NCBI GenBank assembly: GCA_944472155.2 | Contig: OX235279.1 | Coordinates: 54,967,564 to 55,031,563, forward strand | DNA length: 64,000 bases | From: Trichobilharzia szidati | Taxonomy: Eukaryota; Platyhelminthes; Trematoda; Strigeidida; Schistosomatidae | Reading direction: 5' to 3' | Made by a program: the position numbers and the translations under genes | Shown: in pieces, positions 1-11,847 of the stretch | Layout: each line of letters begins with the position of its first letter | How positions within the stretch are numbered: position 1 is the first letter of the stretch | Notes under the pieces: generated by a model | Told to the model about the DNA's origin: nothing | The model's database searches: none | The model's input: the letters and a program-made list of their open reading frames with translations, nothing else

Positions 1-2502
1 TTCGAAGAATTACGATGATAAATCAGTAGTCAATTTAAAAAGATTCACAAATGATTATCGAGAAACCGATGAATACCTTCAGACAATTAATTAAGGACAA
101 ATAGGCGTTGAAAAGGTAATCGGACAGAAGCAGTTGAAATAAAATACACCACAATATATGAGAACAATTAAGGGAACAAGTGAAAAATTAAGGACATAAA
201 CAATAGATAACAGGTAAATCTTAAATTATGTGAAATAAACATAATCCAATCTTACAACCCAACCCCTACAATCCCACTGCAAAAAAGGCACCAATCCCCT
301 TCAGAGTATGTAGACACAAAAACACCCTCGAAAAGAAAAATGGTAACAAGACATAAAACGACATAAAATAATGAGTTGGCCTTCCCTTTTCGCTAACAAT
401 ATTTCAGTGAATAAAATTTAGCCTAAACATGGATGTCTACAAAATATAGAATAAAGTCAGTGGAGCGACAGAAAGACGATGAAATCACAAATAACTGACT
501 GTAAAAAGGAAGAGATAAATAAAGACAACATACGCTCATCATTCGATATATATATATATATATATATTATACGGCAGAAGGAAGGACGCCACAACAACAA
601 GGTAGTTATCATACCAAGTAAATTGACAATGTCAACAAAGGAAAAATGTCACCTTAAATATTCTTCATAAAGGAAAAAGGGTGGGGGTGGGAGAAAAAGA
701 GTGGTTTGGCCTACAAACAATAATGAATTTAGATACAGTTATTCGCAAAGCAACGACGAAACACACTCGATACGAATGAAATATGCGTAAAGAAGGAGTA
801 GATGGAAAAAGTGAATGTGGACGGAAAAAGAATGCCTATTCCGTGTATATGAACAGCCTTTAAATATACGTATACATACACATTTACCTGTAGCCAATGT
901 GAACTATTGATTTGAAAACTACACATAATTATATTTTGCCCATTGACTACTTTGCAAGGTCATTTTTACTTCACCAATGCAGAAATCCTTTAAGTGTAGT
1001 GAAAATATCAACCTACTAGTTTCACAGTCAACGTAAACTGTCTACTGTCAGAATAGTTAGACTGTAATGACTATCGGTCCAATCGAAATGTTTCAACCTT
1101 GAATTCCATTTTTATCTACTCTCTAATGGTAATTAATTAAAACTCATTATATGTGCGCTAAACTAGTTTGAGTGAAATATTTTGGCCAATACATTATTTA
1201 TTTTTATTTTCTTGTTTAGTAAACATTCGGCTAAAATCATTGACTTGCTTGCATCCAACAGTAGTACTCTCCAAACACTGGATAATACATGTCACCAACG
1301 GTTCTGAAATCAAGAAATATGCATAAATGTGCCGCTTGTTTAATCTTGAAGTTTTACGTGAAAAGTACATACTGGGTTACTCAGGGCCAATGATGCTGAA
1401 ATAGGGGAGACACTTTCTCATAGCCGGCTTTATTTAGCAAGAATCTACGTTGGTTTTCTGTACTATTGTTTGTTACAATGATAATGCAAACAGTTATTGC
1501 AGAAAAATCAGGCTCAGACAGTACGTAAATATTTAATTTTGCCGAACCCATTGACCGTGTCAGGGGTAAATATAATAAAAAAGGGAAGGTAATAATAATA
1601 ATCAAAATAAATAGTAGAAAAATATAAATAAAGATCAAAATCTCATGAAGAACCATCCACCCACGTAGATACACATTGACTCCCAATTTACAGAAAAGAT
1701 ACTAGAAATTAGAAATCTTAGCCAACAGCTAATTAATACATCTTAGATAAAAATTCATTAAAATGATATTAACACCAAAATATTAACATAATATGAGGAA
1801 GACACATTTAATTAGAGAAAGTCAGTGTGTTAATTATTATTCTTCGTGAACAGAATGCGAAAGATAAATTTACTGAATAATTTACACTTAAGATCAAATA
1901 AACAGTAGGAGTTACAATTAGCAACCACAATATATTTCAAAGTCTTATGACCAGAACATTATTTACACATTCATTTATTATTATTATTATTATTTTTGAA
2001 TGCCACCCATGACAATCAAGGTTATCTCCACAGTGGACAATAAATCAACCCAACTTGTCAGTATTCAGACACAAAATGCCGAGTTTGTGGTAGTTCACAG
2101 TCTACCTTCGATAACTGAAACCCATTACGCTTACTTCATTCCGAGTAGAAGAATTGTATTGCATTTTATAATACAATTCGAAACAGTCAATGTTGGGTTT
2201 ATATCTTAGTGGCGAACAAGTATATCCAGCTTATGAGCATCAACTAGTATATCCTGAATAGTCCTGGTGCTGGCTGTCATAAAATGAGCACAATAAGTTT
2301 TCGGTAATGGTAGGCATAATATGTAAGGCGTATTCATGTGATATATACAAATAAAAAGACGACAGTACACACCACAACAATGACAGTATATATAAACAAG
2401 TGAAATACTAAGTAAGGAATACTGATAAATTTGACAAAACTCTGTCAGACACACCAAGAAAGAGTTCCGTTACAGTGGTACTTATATTAAGATTAAACTC
2501 AC
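1..2502. other. MARK intron, no gene seen
   Basis: This stretch lies downstream of the last MARK exon on the minus strand and should be intronic. I searched the minus strand for the next kinase block (the VKLFEV and LVMEY type motifs) and did not find it. It holds a (TA)n microsatellite at 546-568 and a (TTA)n run at about 1974-1996. The short open frames are AT-rich and show no family motif. Confidence 0.5.
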
Positions 2503-2551
2503 TTATATTGGGATGATTTAAACTTTTCAGGACACGAACTTCACGAAAAAG
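2503..2551 (-). CDS. MARK/Par-1 kinase, third coding exon seen (partial gene)
   Basis: This 49-nt exon encodes LFREVRVLKSLNHPNI, the alpha-C helix region of the MARK/Par-1 kinase N-lobe, including the conserved glutamate (REVR) that salt-bridges the ATP-binding lysine. On the minus strand it starts after a consensus acceptor (gcattccag) and ends before a strong donor (AA|GTGAGT), leaving phase 1. It continues in frame from the exon at 7848-7795, which ends in LQK; LQK-LFREVR is the usual order in MARK kinases. The next exon was not found before the left edge, so the rest of the kinase domain and the UBA and KA1 domains lie outside the window. Kinase identity is secure from the family motifs; the exact paralogue is not. 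Confidence 0.88.
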
Positions 2552-4102
2552 CTGGAATGCAAAAGTAAAGTGAATAGTAATATTAGTTGATTGGGTAAAT
2601 ATACACAATAAGCAGGCTAATAATTACAGTAAATATTTTTTTCTATTTCTATTTCTGTTCGAATTCTATTAATATTGAGTACGCTATCTCGGTTTAAGGT
2701 AAAGTAAAACATCCGCCATACTATTTTTTTGTAAATGACTCAGAAAATATTGTGCGACATAATTGCACCGCCTATGATGTGTAATAAAAAAGTAACAGCA
2801 TTACCTGACGAAACGACTTAATTCACGGAAAGTCGAATACAAATCCCATACCTCAAATGATGCTGAATACATGATATAAATCAATAGCCAAACATTTACA
2901 TTCATAGCATGAAAAGATATACTCTTTCAATAATTGCAATAAGCTTCTTCAACACTCTAGAAGACCGTTATTCCTAGAATTAATATTTGTTACTATATGT
3001 GACAAAGCTTTCCTTCAACTCGGTGGGAATAACTGAAAACATTAATCTTCTTCGAAATTATGTCAATATTTAAGAATGATGGCCAATTAAACAACACACC
3101 TATGATTCAATTCCCTCAGTGGAAATAATTTCTCAAAAACCATATATATACGATTGTACAGCTTGATAATGAATTCGTTGGTAAGATTCTCCTCGCTGAA
3201 TCACTTGTTTTGATTTTCTGTTTAAAATAGATTACTGCTGCTGACCCTACATCATAATGGTGTGGATTTTAAGGAGACACGTATATACACTGTATCAAGT
3301 GGCATAATAAAATAGGAATTACAACTGCATAAGTCAGAAACGAGTAACTTCCCTCATATCTACGCAGTGTAATCCTACTGATCACAGCTTTTCACTGGAA
3401 TTTTGAAAACTCTCAAAAATAATACGTGAAGGACGACAGGTTTTGTCTATCAAGTTTCTTTCAAATTACGGATCAACCGAAATAGAAAAAAGTCATTGTA
3501 TTATGACTTGGTAGTTGAGTTGCAAAGTATGTGCAACCAGATTCAACTGTTGGGGGATGGAAGCAACAAGAAATAGTAACCACTAACTGCCTAAAAGTTT
3601 AAAACGGTAAGCAAACCTTAGCCTTAAATGGTTATACATCTGATATCAGTTTGAGAAGAATCCTACCTTGAAATCCATACGAAAACTTCCTTAGCTGATT
3701 TGAAACTACTAATCTACAAATTAAATTTAGCATAAAGAAGGCTAAACAAACATCAGAGTGCTTCCAAGAAGGATTATGTTGCAAAAGGAGCTGTTAAAAT
3801 CTGCTAACGTATCAGGCTGCTGGTTTTATGATGAGGTGACATCTCTAGTGTAACGAAATACAATCATTATCAGTTGCTGAACAAAGCTCTGGTAAACCAT
3901 AGATTCAAAAACAAAAAGTTGCTGATTACAAGGATTTGAAGTAACTAAAAAACTGAAAATGAATAAAACATGAACCCCCATAATGGTTGTCTATCAAATA
4001 CTCAACAAGCCTACAGAGATAAATCTATTCCAGACAAAGCTTACTATGAGGCAGGCCTATTACGAAAATCGATAGCTATACTAAAAGTCTATTTTCATTA
4101 TG

Positions 4103-4104
<2 letters not shown>

Positions 4105-4135
<31 letters not shown>
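4105..4135. repeat. (TA)n microsatellite
   Basis: An uninterrupted AT dinucleotide run of about 31 bases in MARK intron 2. Its length is likely polymorphic. Confidence 0.95.
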
Positions 4136-4137
<2 letters not shown>

Positions 4138-4670
4138 CAAAGGTCATTGAAATTACTCATTTACCCGTACAAATATCATTAGTATGCATGTGTCTGTGAG
4201 TACACGTACAGTGTATTCAGGAATGAATAAGTTATTGATTGGAAAGTAAATAAAAAAATATTCCATACAAAATACATTATCAGTGAAAAAAAACTGTACA
4301 TTTACATGGAAAGAAAAAAAATACTATATCAGTCTTCCCTTGTGTGAATCAACATTAAAAAACGAACATCTAGGTAGGAAATAAATTACAATAGTGATTC
4401 GTACAAACATATGAAGTTGTGAGCTACATTATTTCCATGTAGATGTGAGACTCTACAATAATAAATTCGCAAGAGACAGATACTTCTGTTGCATACATTT
4501 TCATATAATCTTTAGGTAAAAGCAGTAACAAATCTCTTTTAAAAACCAAACCCTTAGTAATCTTATAATCACGAAAACAGACTTGATATGATCACAATCC
4601 AAACGTATTAACTTAGATTACTAGTGCTTTCGATGATCAGAGAATCATTGAAATAAACGGAATCAATTAT

Positions 4671-4745
4671 GCGTCAGTGTTTCAGTAGTAGAATGCTCCC
4701 GAGACATGCAGGAGTTCCCCAGGTTTGATCCTCAGCCGACGCATC
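4671..4745 (+). repeat. tRNA-Gly-like SINE head or tRNA pseudogene
   Basis: About 73 nt resemble tRNA-Gly in layout. The 5' arm GCGTCAG pairs at 6 of 7 positions with CCGACGC at 4737-4743. An A-box-like TTTCAGTAGTAGAATGC and a B-box-like GGTTTGATCC are correctly spaced, and an anticodon stem TGCTCCC/GCAGGAG encloses the loop GAGACAT. Position 33 is A instead of the invariant U, so it is unlikely to be a working tRNA. The following ~120 bases (to about 4870) have no tRNA similarity and may be the SINE body. It sits in MARK intron 2. Confidence 0.55.
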
Positions 4746-6599
4746 CCAAGAACTCACTTAGCCAGGAGCAATCCCCGAAAAGAAGGGAGATTGGATGTAT
4801 GGCTCGCAAACCCATTTTGTGACAAACAACACCACCCCTACTGGAACTTCGAGGCTTGACGTCTTATGTCTCACTCAGAAACATAAGGAATGGAGAAGAA
4901 ACAGAAGAAATAACCTACAAGCACGAGACGACACCATTAACTGAAATAGTAAGTAACAAATAGTTTGATGAGGAGAACAAAACAAGTAGTTAAGCAAAGA
5001 AGTTATTTTCGGCGAATCCATTTTCTTTAGCAATGGAATTGCATTTATGTGCAATTTTTCATGAAAGAGGATTTTACAGAAGTGGTGATTTATCATAAAT
5101 AGAGTTGTCAGCATTAATCACTGAATAAGAGGAGCTGAGTAAGGATATCAGAGTTATGTAAAAAGACTAGTTAGCACCATCGCTGAACTACTTGCTTTGT
5201 TCTTCTCATTAATGCCTGGATGAAGATTATTCATGAATTAAAATAGCTTGATTTTTGGACTTGGAAGAACTAATTTATCACCAACAAAAATTAAGTGATA
5301 AAAAATATAGACTGATGCAGGACTTGTTACAAAGGTCCACTAGTTCATATCACCATATTCTAGAACAATACACGGAATAAGTGAACACAGATACAAGAAG
5401 AGATGATGTGAAAAGATGGAAGAAAATGTTTAAAATCCTAAAAAACAATGATAGTGAGTAAAACTACACTAACATAATCGATATTCAGACATATAAACAA
5501 GACGTCAAATATTTTTTATTAACATTCCAGGGTGTAAGCCAACTCTGTGTCTAGGACTAACTGTCAATGAGTTCATAGACTGATATCGTGTTTTTATCTA
5601 CTCATCCTCAGCATTTTTTGTAACGCAATCCTAATTCAGTGAACACATTTCGCTTATGAAGACGGGGTTTAATAACACGTGTTCTAGGTCAACACTTAGC
5701 ATTATATTTCTGAACTCAAAATCACTCAGTCTGTAGTATCACCACGCGAACTATGCATATTTTTATAGCCTAGAACCAATAATGTCAGTGAATTTGCTAC
5801 AGTGAATAATGCTTACTGTATATGGCCTACATCCCAGTTGTTTACAAAAAAAGTGGTATTTATCACCATTATGAAATCTCTACTGAAGGAAAGTGCATAA
5901 GGTGGTAATACAATGTTTACTCAGATACCGAACTACTAAGTTTCTCATGTCAAATTCTAAGAAAATACCCTTTCACATCTGAATGATAACAAAACCTGAT
6001 TGGAAAAAACTGAGTTAATGAGAACATACTTTTGTAAAAACCATTATGTAACTACAAGTTTACAAAAATGTAACGCGAATTTAGGAAACCTCTTCAGCAC
6101 ATAGTAACTTCATCAGTTACAAGCCACAAGTGAGCATAAGCAGAAAAAGCCTTTCTCAATAACAAGATTATCCATTCATGAGGGCATATTTCTATCGATT
6201 GATGAAATTCTTCAGTGATAACATCCCTACTCCCTTTCAGTTTCCCATACATATCAACAATCACGATTATTATGCTACTCTTCCTTGGAGAATACGATAC
6301 TGTAAGGGGTAGAAGAAACAAGTGAGTGTTAAGCGTACATTTTACTTTGATTACCCTGAAATCACTTTCCTAAAGTGATTATGCTTTTGCCCTGTAGCTT
6401 CTTTTTTCTTTAAAACACAAACTTGGTACAATATGGGCACTGTGAGATGCGTAACAACAATAATAAAACAACAGTATATAAAGAAAATAAGGAGTGAATG
6501 AGTGAAGGATATCATCCAGAAACCAAGCAAATATATTGTTCATGATCATTCGACAATAATCACTTCATGTTACTTTCGGAAAAGTAAGAGAGTAGAAAA

Positions 6600-7080
6600 C
6601 TGCAGCATATTCGCTATTGTTTGCGATTCTTGGCTATATCTGATAACGATTCTTACCACCGATGTGAGCTATCTTTCTGACCCCGCGAGGGAGTAGTAAT
6701 GTACCAACTGATACCAACCTAACACAAACATTCTTCATCCCACGGCGCCAAATCACAGGCTGACTACCTCTCCGCTTTTTAAATCCACGGCCAGCGAACA
6801 GAGACCGGTACGGAAATCTCTTGAATGACATTCTTAGCATATGCCCAAGCCACCGAAGTCAGTTTTTCCAGATGATGACATTCAGTGAATAGTGATCTCC
6901 ACTGTATACAAACACACGCTGCTGGACCTTGGAATTACTCACACGATGATACCATCGGATGCAAGCAATTCTATGGAGGCGGCGATAATAGAATACGCAG
7001 TCGCCACATATTCTCAGCTCGGCGTGGCCACATTTCAAAGAAGAGTGTGATAAGGAGAATTCGTACGAATCTTCTCAGAA
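6600..7080 (-). pseudogene. RTE-clade retrotransposon relic, C-terminal part
   Basis: Read on the minus strand with frame changes, this encodes a decayed C-terminus of an RTE-type element. It contains MWPRRAENMWRLRIL (compare the WPIRVENMRRLAVF block of the RTE copy at 12.3-13.5 kb), then HLEKLTSVAWAYAKNVIQE and YRSLFAGRGFKKRRGSQPVIW, and a tail matching the VGRCRLPG region. The order is the same as in the longer copies, but several stops and frameshifts break it. It lies in MARK intron 2 on the same strand as the gene. Only the downstream third of the element remains. Confidence 0.65.
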
Positions 7081-7794
7081 TAATCCTTATTTTTTCATCA
7101 TTCCTTTATTTTTTTAACTTCTCTCTATCTCTTTGTCTTATAATATACATCAAAGTTTTATTATATACTATTTTGAGGTGAAGTCCAGAGTTTCGTTCCA
7201 TTATTTAGCACCAGTTGGAAGTACATGCTACATAATCACATCAAGAACTCTTACAATAAAATCCACTTAGCAATTAAGATCAAACAAAATAAGACTAATT
7301 CCTCTTCAGTGACCAATTACTGTCTAATGTACCTGGTTTAATTTCATTTTCGAAAAAGCTTTTTAATGACTTATTTTGCCCTCTCCCTATCTTTTAAAGA
7401 AGTAAAGGAAGGTGTTCACGATTAGACATATACCTTGCTAACATTGGTCAACGAGCAGAGAATATCGTACAAGGTTTCTGACTAAATCTACTTCTAATCA
7501 TCTAGCAGACACCAGAAACGTTTTAAAAATAAATATGTAAATATGTGGCGTTTAACAGCAATCTTTTCGGTTAGTGGATCGACTCGTTCCAGCAATTTTA
7601 CAGTTGCTGTTTTTTTTTTAATTTACAAGATAACAACTCCTGGGAACCAGTACACACCAATCACTTATTTCGCCTCCTAATACTATCCATCTAATGGTCT
7701 TTTAAAACAAAGCTGAATTTCAAATAAGCAATTTTTATTTCATCCAGTTTATTATAAAACATGACAAAATCAAGTGAAAATGCTTTTCGCTTAC

Positions 7795-7848
7795 CTTTTG
7801 CAGACTTGAATGATTCAATAATGTTTTGTCGATCACTTTAACGGCAAC
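7795..7848 (-). CDS. MARK/Par-1 kinase, second coding exon (ATP-binding lysine)
   Basis: A 54-nt exon in phase 0 at both ends encodes VAVKVIDKTLLNHSSLQK. It contains the VAVK motif whose lysine binds ATP phosphates in protein kinases, followed by the IDKT...SSLQK stretch characteristic of MARK/Par-1. On the minus strand it follows an acceptor AG at 7850-7849 and is followed by GTAAGC. The tract before the acceptor (tactactaaaag) is poor in pyrimidines, but frame and homology fit on both sides. The upstream exon ends TGMK and the downstream exon starts LFREVR. The exon is too short to appear as an open reading frame by itself. Confidence 0.9.
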
Positions 7849-9027
7849 CTTTTAGTAGTAGGACAAGTAGAAACAACAAAATAAAAGTTAAGAAAGCCAT
7901 AGGATAAAAGAAGAGTTATTATAAAATGAAGTAGAGTGAAGAATATGGAAGTAGGCAATCGGTTTTCTAGTAATTTGTCATGAAATGAAACTTGTTCGCA
8001 TACACAATAGATTTGATTCATTATCTATTGAATAAACATACACTTGATTGTTTGGTCTGCCTTAGTTTTATCTTTCACTAAAGCTTGTATACACCTGTTT
8101 TTATTTTGATGCAACTAGATTACTAGGTATTTTTTTTATTTTGAATGAAATCAAAACAAATCACAAGGAAGTAGACAGACTAAATAAAACATGATTTCTT
8201 TACTTTTAAAATATAAAATCTAAATGAATATAAAGAACAGACAAATGATCTTTTTGATTACATGCTTACTCCACAAATACGCGGATAGATATATCAAACA
8301 GCTTTCAAGTAACGAAAAATTTCTTGAGGTAAAGTAAAGGTTTTAATTATACTCGATGGGTGGTTAGAAACTATCCTAAATTCTTAATTGTCTTCGGTGA
8401 AATCTTTTTCATCTTCTGAAACTATCCTAATTCCAAGATGGTGTTGAATTGAGATGTGTTTCGCTTTTGAGATAAATACTTTGCATATTTCGTTTATCTG
8501 GACAATGAATACAGGAGCTAACAAATACCTTAGTTGACACAATAATTCAACTGTTCAGACAGAAATTTAGCATGGCTGTCTCTGTTCCAGCTTAAATAAG
8601 TCAGGGAGCTGTAAAAGATACCACAGTTTAACACCATAGGTTAGCTTGCGAACTAAAAGATATGCTTAATACTTCCTTAAAAAATACGCATCACAAAAGT
8701 ATTATTTATTACAAGAAAATTTGAAAACTTAAAAACAACAAACTAACCAACTAGTGTAACAAACTTAAAACAATGTTTAAAGATAAATTGTCGCATACAC
8801 ATTCACATGAGACAGAATAATCGGTATTTTTTAATTTTTAACACTTATCAATGACAAATTTATCATCTATTAAGGTGATTCTATGCATTGTACATATATA
8901 TGTAATAATAAGACCAGAGTCAGATTAAACTACGAAAAGTCAAATAATGCTCTAAATCTAGGCAAGTACATACACAGGGACTTCATTCATAACGCTCGTG
9001 AACAAACGATAAACAAATAAGACTAAC

Positions 9028-9693
9028 CTTCATTCCCGTTGTAAGATGCTGAGCTAGTTTCACCTTTGCGAAATTCCCTTTACCAATAGTTTGGATTAAA
9101 CTATATTTTCCCACATGAGGACGATCTTTCCATAATGGCCTGTTACTTGAATTGGATGTTGTGCTTTTTAGTTGTTGAGTGGGTCGACTGCTTGTATTGT
9201 GTTTGTTGGTTAAACTATTTTTAGTAGGATTCAAATAACTGGCTGTAGTGTTATTTGGTTTAGACACTGGTGTAGGAGTTGCGTATGTATGCGACGAAAT
9301 GTCACTGTAGTTGTATGGTGTAGTGTTAGTGCCAGTTGTAGTCCCGGGCGGCCAATAGTAGTAATTTGGTGGGGCATGCATTGAAACTGACATCACATCT
9401 TGATTGTTAGGAAGACCGTTGGACTGACTAGTTCGAAAATTTGTATGTGGGAAGCCTGAATGGGGTGACTGGGATGACAAACGAGTGGATCCGGGAACGC
9501 CCACATGATTGTTCGTGTTTACAGATGTTTGCTGAGGAAGAACTGATGCACGGGGAGTCGTAGTTGATGGATTAGGACCCAAGCCGGAGGCAGGAATATT
9601 ATTTTTATAGTAGTATGTTTGCATTGACATAGGTGCTTGGGGTATAACACTATCTGGACCAGAATAATAGACTGGGTGGGAACTCGAGGGCAT
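9028..9693 (-). CDS. MARK/Par-1 microtubule-affinity-regulating kinase, N-terminal coding exon
   Basis: MARK/Par-1 kinases phosphorylate microtubule-associated proteins and control cell polarity. This exon encodes 222 residues. Residues 1 to about 190 are low complexity, rich in Ser, Thr, Asn, Pro and Tyr, with no recognised domain. From about residue 193 the kinase domain starts with [20 protein letters not shown], which includes the glycine-rich loop (GKGNFAKV). It ends ...LTTGMK at a donor GTTAGT (9027). I chose ATG 9693 because the frame upstream meets TAA after only TTG-CTA-TGT-ATC; a TTG at 9705 is not a credible start. An acceptor-like TTCAG at 9724-9720 suggests that this exon begins at 9719 with a short 5'UTR and that a non-coding first exon lies further right. 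Intron 1 (7849-9027) is 1.2 kb and intron 2 (2552-7794) is 5.2 kb. Confidence 0.9.
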
Positions 9694-9987
9694 GATACAT
9701 AGCAAATTTTAAACAAATACTGAAGATTACCAAATGTTGTTTATCTAATAAATGTTTTATAAGCAAATAAGGATGTTTTGGATTAATCGTAGTTTATTTA
9801 CAGAATGAATGAGATGCACGAAAAATCCACTCCCGTTGTCACAATCAAAAAGTAATATATTTACATGCTGAAAACAGAAAACAACACTTTAAGCTTGCGG
9901 TGAAATATACTGAGAATATGAGCAAATAACATCTACTCTGACAAACCACTTGAAAAAAGGTAGTAAGTTTATACAAGGATGAAGCTT

Positions 9988-10143
9988 GAAATAATAGAAA
10001 ATATTTGTACCTCAGATGGATGATTTGCAATTAGTTGTGTTCTCTGAGCGAGTTGGTTATACTAAAACGCACTGAAGATGTTGTCCAGAAGGACGACGAA
10101 AGCTCCGTAATTAAACCAACCAGCTCAGAGAACACAACTGTAA
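9988..10143. mobile_element. Short fold-back Penelope-like tail insertion with 13-bp target duplication
   Basis: The right part (about 10071-10139) matches the 3' tail of the Penelope-like copy at 20083-20150: CACTGAAGATGTTGT..., then CAGCTCAGAGAACACAAC. The left part (9988-10060) is the same kind of tail in reverse complement, including GTTGTGTTCTCTGAGC (10036-10051). The two GTTGTGTTCTC/GAGAACACAAC arms face each other around a ~53-nt loop. The insert is bounded by a direct repeat AAGGATGAAGCTT at 9975-9987 and 10144-10156, taken as the target duplication. It lies just upstream of the MARK start exon. Confidence 0.7.
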
Positions 10144-10156
10144 AAGGATGAAGCTT

Positions 10157-11840
10157 TTAATCGACGCTGACAGTAATCATTAGTGGTTTAATCCTAATTT
10201 ATAGGTAGGAGACATTATAGAATCATTTTTTAATGTGTAGTAACATTTGAAACTGTATACACTTTCCTGTATCCGGTTATTTCCTGCTGTATGAGCTTCA
10301 ATAACTTGAGAATCTTATTTTTATTTATCCCCCCTTTAGTAATCTCCACGTCCATGTACTGATGCGATGTTTACTGACGATACACTTTTACACCTACGTA
10401 AATGATCTGGCTTTGTGTGAGAAGACTCCATTCTTCTCCTCTAAACGCTGCCATGCTGTTACGCGTTTGTAGTCTCTGCCAGATAAGTCCCATTCAATGT
10501 CTTCATTACATGGGCATTCCTATAAAATTAAAAGGGCGAACACAAATTTCCAGTGCCCATTACAGACCGATGAAGATGGACAGTTCACCTAGGGCAGTTG
10601 GAAAACATTAGTTCCAAACCCATGGTGAAAATGAGCTCCAAAATCAAATACGAAAGAATGGTACCTAAACCCTTTCCGATCCCCAGTAACCATAGGAGGG
10701 TGGCACCAGACATTTATCTGCCTGACTGTGGATTAAACTTTAAACCGAAGGCCAAGAAGATCCTCTTAGACAGTACCTTAGACGTCCTACAAAATATAGT
10801 GTGGTCTGATTTTAAGCTGTTGTTTATTGTCAAACTCGCTACTTTATGAGTAGTGTAACCGAAAGGAATGTTATTTTCCTGTGATCTGTTTTCTCTTATA
10901 GTCGTCATTTTTGCGAGTATTATTATCTTAATTCCCATGGTCTGACCATTGATGTTTGAAATTTCAGTCCAGAAGACAGTTGCTTCCAAAAAGCTTTCCA
11001 GTAAGATATTTAACACACCGTTTTGTAGCGCATTTCTTGATGTTAATGCCACATTAAGTTTCTTTAAGCAAAAAAATTATAAGCCAATGTGAAATGGAGC
11101 TCTCTGGAGTACTCATTTTTATACTGTTCATGCCTGGACACAGAATAGTATATTGTGATAAAAGTCAAAATGTTACGAATATGGAAATAAACCATGTAAG
11201 AGGCAGTAAGTAGTTCGATCTTCAAATAAGATATACAGTTTGCCACTCAGTGGTGGGAATCTATTCCCACAAGTGAAAAGACGCTAAACCAAGCATACTT
11301 GTACAGAAAGTGCTTAAAAACTAAAAGAACAGAAGATATACAATATATGACCACGTGTCAGAGTATAACTCAAATTATCTAATATACACATTTAACTTTA
11401 AAACCAAATTATGTGAATAGAGGTTATCAATACAGTTAACATAGAAAAAGCTTAGTGTCGTAGACTTCACAGAAATTCAATTCCAAAGCTGTAATACTAC
11501 TTCACCGTAAATTTAATTTTTACAAAATTATTATTATTATTATTCAATCCTACTTTGCTGGCAGTAGATAACTCCTAAAACATTCTACAATTTGTCTGTA
11601 AGATGTACTCGATGTTCACTAAACCTAATTACTCTTGACCAGTAAAAGATGAGTAGATAGAATATACAATTTTCAAAATAATCTGCTACGGATATCGGAA
11701 CTCTTATATCCGCACACTCATCTTCTGATTACATGCCAAAACCTCATATTTATCATGGAAGTAAAAAAACGAAGAGGCTTATTCTACAGCGAAATACAAT
11801 CTTGACATCATTCACATACACAAATGATTGAGCACAGAAA
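10157..11840. other. Sequence upstream of the MARK start exon, nothing identified
   Basis: No protein family, tRNA or clear repeat was recognised. Overlapping open frames at 10402-10849 (+) and 10714-11052 (-) encode no motif I know and look like chance. A short (TTA)n run is at about 11529-11543. An untranslated first exon or promoter of the minus-strand MARK gene could lie here, but I see no signal that fixes it. Confidence 0.4.
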
Positions 11841-11847
11841 TGCAGGT

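Noticed and set aside
2206..2457. Minus-strand 83-codon frame as a continuation of the MARK kinase
   Set aside because: It is read-through past a strong donor at 2502 and does not match the kinase sequence expected next.
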